Positions 58,282 through 64,000 of a stretch of 64,000 bases of DNA are shown here, in pieces. The first letter of the stretch is position 1, and every line of letters begins with the position of its first letter. The position numbers and the translations under genes were made by a program. This DNA comes from Edaphochlamys debaryana. Lineage: Eukaryota; Chlorophyta; Chlorophyceae; Chlamydomonadales. A model generated the notes under the pieces. The model was not told the origin of the DNA and made no database searches. It saw only the letters and a program-made list of their open reading frames with translations. The DNA lies in NCBI GenBank assembly GCA_016858145.1, contig JAEHOE010000040.1, positions 186,001 to 250,000 of the forward strand, read 5' to 3'.

Positions 58282-58713
58282 GCTGGTCTGTCCCCACGCT
58301 GCTGTCCCCAGTCCCCAGGCTGGTCTGTCCCCAGGCTGCTGTCCCCAGTCCCCAGGCGGTCTGTCCCCAGGCCCCAGGCTGGTCTGTCCCCAGGCCCCAG
58401 GCCCCAGGCTGTCCCCAGTCCCCAGTCCCCAGGCTGCTGTCCCCAGTCCCAGGCTGTCCCCAGGCTGGTCTGTCCCCAGGCTGCTGTCCCCAGGCTGTCC
58501 CCAGTCCCCAGTCCCCAGTCCCCAGGCTGCTGTCCCCAGTCCCCAGGCTGCTGTCCCCAGGCTGTCCCCAGTCCCCAGTCCCCAGGCTGCTGTCCCCAGT
58601 CCCCAGGCTGCTGTCCCCAGGCTGTCCCCAGTCCCCAGTCCCCAGTCCCCAGTCCCCAGTCCCCAGGCTGCTGTCCCCAGTCCCAGGCTGTGCCCAGGCT
58701 GTCCCCAGGCTGG
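58282..58713. repeat. Minisatellite of GTCCCCAG / GCTGCT / GCTGGTCT modules
   Basis: About 430 bp of irregularly ordered modules: GTCCCCA repeated up to five times in a row, separated by GGCTGCT or GGCTGGTCT. On the minus strand this is a long series of GGGG runs spaced by ACT, which could form G-quadruplexes. Confidence 0.95.
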
Positions 58714-59496
58714 TGCAGGCGGGTGCAGCAGGGGGTGTTCTACGCGTGGCATTACGCTTTGGCCCGAGCTGGAGGAGATACGCGTGGCATCACGCTTAGC
58801 CTCAAGCCTGGTAAGTGGTAACACCCGGAAGCTCTGATCCCCGTGTCCCGGCGAATGGCAACAGCCCGCTTGCGCATACTCATGCTTCAGGGCCGAATTT
58901 GTCAGTCTCAATTTGGGCGCAAAGCCGTGGCTTCAATCCACCCAGGCGTCCGCTCAGAGCACACTCGCGTCACGGCGCGGGAAGAGGAGGGTATGGAAAG
59001 CTTTCGATGCTTCAGCCTCAGCAATGGGCAAGTCCGGGTGGTAACCCCTAGGGACAAGGGGAGCATGCATGGGACGAGAGGGGCGCAGCTGTAGCGTGTA
59101 CGAGGGGTGAAAGGGCTTGACGTGAGAGCCCCTGACCCGAGTGTCCCCTGATGCCTGATCCGAGTGATCCCGCACAGGCAGGAAGGCAGGACAACACCGT
59201 TCGCGTGCGCAACAGCCCCTCGCCTAGCGCCCCGGCGATGCGCGTTGCTGGTCCCCGCCTCGTCTTCGTCGTGCGTTGCAACACAGCGGCTACATCGCAG
59301 CACCAAGCTGCATCCCGCCGTCAACGTCTGGACCAGAACCTGTCTGGACTCCGGGTACAGTTATCCCGTTAGCCTGGGCAGGGTCGCAGGGGCCCCGGGT
59401 GCTCCCCGGCAAGAAGTGTTACCAAATAGCGGCACATGAACATCACTCGGCGAGGGTACGTGTCAAGACTCAGTGCATGTTTAATCGATCGCCCCG

Positions 59497-59501
59497 TTAC
59501 A
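59497..59501 (-). promoter_or_regulatory. Poly(A) signal TGTAA for the four-TM gene
   Basis: TTACA on the plus strand, about 520 bp past the stop at 60020. Confidence 0.4.
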
Positions 59502-60019
59502 TGTCTGTCATGCGGCAGGGTGCGCTGCACCGTCCCGCGCCCACACCCCAGGCGCGCACGCAGGGCCAGCAACGGATACTCCAGCAAACCAGCCTTTGGC
59601 CCAGTTGGACCACTCCCAGGTGATCCCGCCTTGCTGCGTAACTGCTACCCCGCTCAGTCCACCTTGCTGCAAATGGGCAAGGCCAATCTGCGAGAACGGA
59701 GTCTGTCTTAGGATGTATCCCCGAGCAGCTCTCAATTCGCCACATCCCTGCGTCTTTACCCTCCTCCCGGTAATCACCATTCCAAAGGCGGTTAGTGCTC
59801 CGATGGCCTCCGCAGCTCCCAGGCGCATCAAACTGATCCCAGCGACAGCCACTGTGTGCATATCCTATCCCCAACATGAGGCATGGCTGGGGGGCCGTGG
59901 GGGGCCAGAGTGATCCCTCAGTCACTGTCGCTGCTGGACACCACCTCCACCTCCACCGGCTCGGCCCCCGTCGCAGCCCTGCATGTGATCCCTCCCCCTC
60001 CGCTCATCAGCGCTCCCCT

Positions 60020-62075
60020 CTACGGATGGTCCGCCTCATATGCCAACGTGTCCGAAAGCACGGCCATCCGGTTGTACTCCTCCCGCTGCTTGGACTTGAC
60101 CTGGGCAGTGGGTTGGCATAGGACGGGGGGGGTTAGGTAGAAAGGGTTGCACCGCGGTCTGCCATGCTTAACTGGCCTTTGCGTGCAGTGTGGGACCCTT
60201 TGCTGTCAGACCACCAACAAGCTTTCCGCCTCGTGCCGCGTCCCAGCAGCGGCATTATGCCTGTCCTGGAAGAACGCACATCCTTGCCCTCAGTGAGCCG
60301 CCCCGCCCAGTGCTTCCTCGGCAAACCGGCTTTGCAAGCACACGGTAGCAGCGACCGACAGTGTGGGTTCCCACATAAGGCTGGCCAAGCCCCTGAAGCA
60401 CGCGATGCCCTAGAGAGGGCCAGGGGCCAATGCTCCCCCCTTGGGCCCGCTGCCCCACCTCGTCGATGGCCTTCACTGCGAACACGGTGGCCAGCAGGCT
60501 GAGCAGGAAGCAGAAGAAGATGAAGGTCGCGGCCGCGCGCTCAAACGCCGTGAGCTTGGCGGGCTCGCCCTGGTACTTGATGCCGGCGTCTGCACGAGGT
60601 GGAGACGGGGGCGGGCCAGTTGGCCGCCAAGCCGCTGCCCAAGTCGCCGCGGGGGGCAGAGGTTGCCCTGCCCGTGCCCTATGCGTACGTGTAGCCAGCA
60701 CCTTGGCAGGGGGCGGTTGCATCCTACGCTGCATGTCCCTTGCTGCGTCCCCGTTCCGTCCTTGCCGCCACGCCTATGCGCCCCTCAACCCGCGAAGCGA
60801 CGAGGCCCGCGGCTCTCACCCGTGCACAGGTCCACGAACGCGTGGAAGGCCACCACCATCTGGGCTGCATTGTAGCTGAAGAAGGCAACAATGAGCTCTG
60901 GGGCCAGGACGGGGGAGAAAGCGGGCGAGAGGCAAGCACACACATCAAGCAAACCCGGCGTTGCACAGCGTCAGGAAGGACATGAGCCACAGGACCTCCT
61001 GGGTACCAGATATTCTAGCACCCAGATCGAAGAGCTGCCCCGAAGCCCCCCACCACCACGCGGGCCCACCCCTCTGCGCGTTGATGACGCCCGCTAGGCC
61101 GAAGATGGCGAACACGTTGTTGAAGATGGACAGGTAGAAGGAGAAGCCCTGCAAGCATAGCCATGTGGGCAGAGGGGTGTGTGTGTGTGAGTCAGTACCC
61201 AGCCGCTCGGCAGCACGCGCCAGGCTGCGCCGACTGCCCCGGTGGCGCAAGCGGGTATGCGTCTTGCGCCTCGCTACCTCACATCATCTTGAAGAGGCCC
61301 GCGCCCTTGGGGATCCTGCCCTGAAGGCCTCACGTCTCTCAGCTGACCCCGGCTTTAAGCTAGAATGCCGCCTGAACGCCCCTTTGGCACCCGAGTGTCA
61401 GCAGCCAGCTACCCACCATGGGTGACCGGAAGTCCAAAGGCGACTCATAGGTCGCCACCCGCGAGGAGATGCCTCGGCTCTCATTCCTACATAGCGTGAT
61501 GAGCCAGGGGAGTGGATCAAACCATGGGGGCAAGCCCAACCCAGCCAGTCTAGGGCGCTTACTCCTCTTCATTGAGGAACTTGTCATAGTAGTAGGCCTG
61601 TAAAGGTGACGGTGAGGAGGATGTGAGTTCCGGCGTCACTTCGGCGCTTCAGCCAACTGCGCTGCCCCGGGGACAGCCTCCCGGGCTTGGGGACGCCAGG
61701 GGGGCGGTTAGCAGGGGGCGGATACCGGGGTCCCTTCAGAGACGAGACACGGGAGTCGTCTGCGCAGCGCTTTGCAAAGCGACGGCGCATCCCCTTGCAG
61801 CCGCCACGCGCTCCGCCCAAGGATGGCGCGCACAACGGGGCTGTGCAAGGCGACCATGCGGGTCCGATCCCGCTTTTCCCAGCCTCCAAGCGTCGCGCTC
61901 AGGCGCACCTTGTAGCCCTCGTACACTGCAGTTGCATACAGCGCAGGTTGCTGGCGTGTTCAGCACGGGTGCAGAGGGATTCGGAGCTGTAGCTCGAGCA
62001 CTCACCGCCCAGCAAGCATAGGCCCACGACCAATTGACACGCGGAGATGCACAGTACGCCGCTGCCGCTGCGCAT
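60020..62075 (-). CDS. Four-TM (tetraspan) membrane protein, 186 aa
   Basis: Eight exons (minus): 62075-62006, 61925-61909, 61597-61563, 61486-61417, 61148-61070, 60897-60820, 60589-60459, 60100-60020. Phases 1, 0, 2, 0, 1, 1, 0 join into one frame. Exon 2 is only 17 nt (completing V, then YEGYK). Hydrophobic segments: about 5-25 (GVLCISACQLVVGLCLLGV), about 66-90 (SIFNNVFAIFGLAGVI), about 94-116 (LIVAFFSYNAAQMVVAF) and about 137-160 (TFIFFCFLLSLLATVFAV). The first loop is acidic (NEEENESR), the third short and charged, and the C-terminal tail hydrophilic. The layout resembles tetraspan proteins, but the tetraspanin CCG motif is absent; I do not recognise the family. Head-to-tail behind the gene at 62507. 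Confidence 0.8.
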
Positions 62076-62327
62076 TTTGGCTAACCCGGGCAGCGATGGC
62101 AATGCCAGCTCGCTTCTTGTGTTTGCAGGAGCAGGAAGTAAGTAAGGCAGTGAGGCGAGCAGGCGAGCAACACAGCTTACAGTACAGCCTCTGGAATGCC
62201 CGAGCCCGGGAGCCAAAGCGCGGTCACCGTACCGGCACGAACCCATGTCCTCGCGCCCGCGCACTTTCGCTTTCCCCCTTGCTAGCAACAACAGCCCAAC
62301 GTGACTCGTCTCTATTCCCTTACCACA

Positions 62328-62332
62328 TTACA
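62328..62332 (-). promoter_or_regulatory. Poly(A) signal TGTAA for the gene at 62507
   Basis: TTACA on the plus strand, 175 bp past the stop; a second lies at 62177-62181, about 100 bp before the start codon of the four-TM gene. Confidence 0.5.
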
Positions 62333-62506
62333 CTCATCAAGCTGGCCGCATATAACTCCCCCTACTGCTTGTCTTCCATCCTACCGCCATGGCGCCTACC
62401 CGGCTAGCTGCACACTGCGTTGACCACCATGGCGCAGGCACCCGCCCCCTCCATCCCCTGGTGGTCCCCGCTCTCGGTGGCGCGGCAGCGATTGACTGCT
62501 GGTCAG

Positions 62507-63981
62507 CTAGTGGCGATCCTCCTGCGCAAACTCGTCGTCGTCAAGCTTGCCGCGAGTCGGCTCCTTCAGGTCCTGGCTGACGCTCGTCTCAGCGAAGGAG
62601 CGCACCTGAGAGGTGGGGGCCGGGAAATGTGCACGTGCACGTTCGGTATGGGAACGCGTGCACCGCAGGGGACACAGAGGGGGGCAGTGAGTGAGCTGGG
62701 GGAGGGCTTGCTTGGGTCATTGGTGCCCACCCTGTCTACGCGGCATTGGTAAGATGCAAGCCCTCGACGCGTAGGCGCGCAGCCGCAAGTGGAAGGGTAG
62801 GGGATCAAGCACGGACTGTACGGAAGGAGAGCACCGCTGAGAACCTCCCTGGGGCGGCTGCCCTCACCATGTCTTGCGCCTCCTCCTTGGAAGGGGGCCG
62901 GGGAGCGCCGACCTGCAAGGCAGGAGCCCAGGCGCCGTCGCGGCAGCGACTGTTGTGTCACCAGGGAGGGGGCACACAGCCTAGCGGCTGGTGACAGGGG
63001 CCGACAGCAGCGGCGTGGCAAGCGTGCGAGGGTAGTGCTGAGGAAAGCGGAATTGGGGGAACGCCTCAGTGCTCGTGCATTGCCTGAGCTGAGCCACCCC
63101 CTCTCACCGTACCGTGGGCTGACTCGCCGTGAGGGCTTCGTGTCTCTCGCTGTGCGGTACCCCAAGTCTTCCCTTCCAATCCCCAAGCTTTGCGTCCTGC
63201 CGTGTGCTCCCTGCTGCAGCCCCCCGACCACCCACCCGGTGGCGCTCGTCCCCGGGCGGCGGGTCGCGCGTGACGCCCTGGACGTGGGCAGCGGCAGGCC
63301 GGTCCGCCCCGGGCGCCACGCTGCCCTCCACGGGGCGGTCCGCGGGCGCCGGCTCGTTTACGGCGCGGGGCTTGCCAGCCGCTACAGGGACCACCGGCGC
63401 AATAGGGCATGTTGAGAATTCCGCACGCTACGAGGATATGCCCAACAAAGTCAGCTGTTCTCCAGGGCCCAAGAGGTGCGGACGGCACCCCACAGCCCAA
63501 GCCAAGCCCTAGGTCTCCGGGCCCAGAGCGTCCCCAAGGCAGGAGTTGCAGGATTGCGGCGTTTGCATAAGACCTGGACCACATGACATGCTAACCCGCT
63601 GGGACCACATGGACTTGCTCGCCTCCCAGGGCCAAGTTGAGCGTAGCCCTGCATTTGCATGCGATGCTGCGAACGAATCTCACCTTCGGCCGAGCTCCGG
63701 GGCTCGCCCTGGGGGTAGCTGCCGTGGGGGCTGGTGTTGACGGCGGCGCTGATGGAGTCGTCGCTACCCTGCATGGGTCACAAGCGGAGACGGCCGCCGT
63801 CAGCACCGGCGCGGCTCCGTCCCCATTGCTCATGGTCCGCCGGCAGCAGGGTGCCGGGCGCCTTGACACGCTTCTCACACCCAGCATGCAGCGCGCAGGT
63901 GCCTACCTTGGGGTTGCCACCGCCGGAGGCAAAGCTCGCCTCACTTGACCCCGGGAAGGGGCTGGGCACCGGGCCCCTCTC
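62507..63981 (-). CDS. Hydrophilic C-terminal part of an unidentified protein (5' partial)
   Basis: Exons (minus): 63981-63907, 63768-63684, 63381-63236, 62912-62868, 62605-62507, in phases 0, 1, 0, 0; about 149 residues up to the stop. The part in view is Pro/Ser/Ala/Glu-rich and probably disordered (GSSEASFASGGGNPK; PADRPVEGSVAPGADRP), ending in an acidic DLKEPTRGKLDDDEFAQEDR tail. Upstream exons lie right of the window, so the domain content is unknown; it could be the tail of a channel, kinase or scaffold protein. Confidence 0.7.
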
Positions 63982-64000
63982 CTGCAAGTGTCGGGGGACG

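Larger units (their letters stand above)
57631..60019. other. Intergenic region with minisatellite; no confident gene
   Basis: It contains the minisatellite at 58282-58713, a plus-strand TGTAA at 58276-58280, a minus-strand TGTAA at 59497-59501, and an imperfect 20-bp direct repeat (TACGCGTGGCATxACGCTT) near 58740-58800. The remaining open frames are short and overlap on both strands. Confidence 0.5.

Noticed and set aside
58282..58713. CRISPR-like repeated array
   Set aside because: No constant repeat with unique spacers; modules are short, adjacent and irregular, and this is eukaryotic DNA.
61281..61313. Possible extra 33-nt exon in the four-TM gene (AG...GTGAGG borders)
   Set aside because: The flanking exons already join in phase 0 without it, and in that phase it would encode an unlikely polar stretch in the loop before TM2.
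62420..62752. Plus-strand ORF starting MAQAPAP after the four-TM gene
   Set aside because: It is antisense to the last exon of the minus-strand gene, whose exons join in phase and end in a typical acidic tail.

Overview
The window looks like nuclear DNA of a volvocine green alga (Chlamydomonas relative). It is very GC-rich. Genes are split into many short exons by small GT-AG introns, codons strongly prefer C or G at the third position, and the pentamer TGTAA, the usual volvocine poly(A) signal, follows many of the stop codons. Gene content agrees: a flagellar dynein regulatory complex subunit, the plastid Fe-S factor HCF101, a MYND-finger protein and a secreted protein with a Pro-rich rod. 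All gene models were spliced by eye; in every model but one the exon phases sum to an intact frame.

Layout. 1-17.26 kb: two tandem copies of a large secreted-protein gene made of Cys-rich repeats plus a Vps62-like domain (copy 1 lacks its 5' end at the window edge), with a 3.7 kb spacer. 17.4-25.7 kb, all minus strand: a small membrane protein, HCF101, and a Q-rich CAP/PR-1 protein. 26.2-26.9 kb: an unrecognised intronless gene, divergent from CAP. 28.8-33.6 kb: a minus-strand MYND-finger gene with a direct repeat past its 3' end. 34.9-36.5 kb: a minus-strand helical, possibly mTERF-like, organelle protein. It shares a 302-bp CCAAT-rich divergent promoter region with a 23-exon plus-strand gene (36.8-46.3 kb) for an 1832-aa, probably N-myristoylated protein ending in two USP-like domains. 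47.1-49.5 kb: an LRR-type gene with a one-base frameshift, bracketed by a dispersed repeat. 51.0-53.9 kb: DRC5/TCTE1-like, minus strand, divergent from an AIMP1/EMAPII-type tRNA-binding protein (54.3-56.1 kb). 57.1-57.6 kb: a possible small gene. 58.3-58.7 kb: a GGGGACT-type minisatellite. 60.0-62.1 kb: a four-TM membrane protein on the minus strand. 62.5-64.0 kb: the 3' end of another minus-strand gene running off the window.

No pathway-level cluster is evident. The genes look like ordinary nuclear neighbours arranged in divergent and convergent pairs. The most unusual content is the tandem pair at the left: each of its about 80-aa repeats is itself two similar halves, giving about 18 Cys/Tyr/Trp-rich half-repeats between a Pro-rich rod and a Vps62-like domain.
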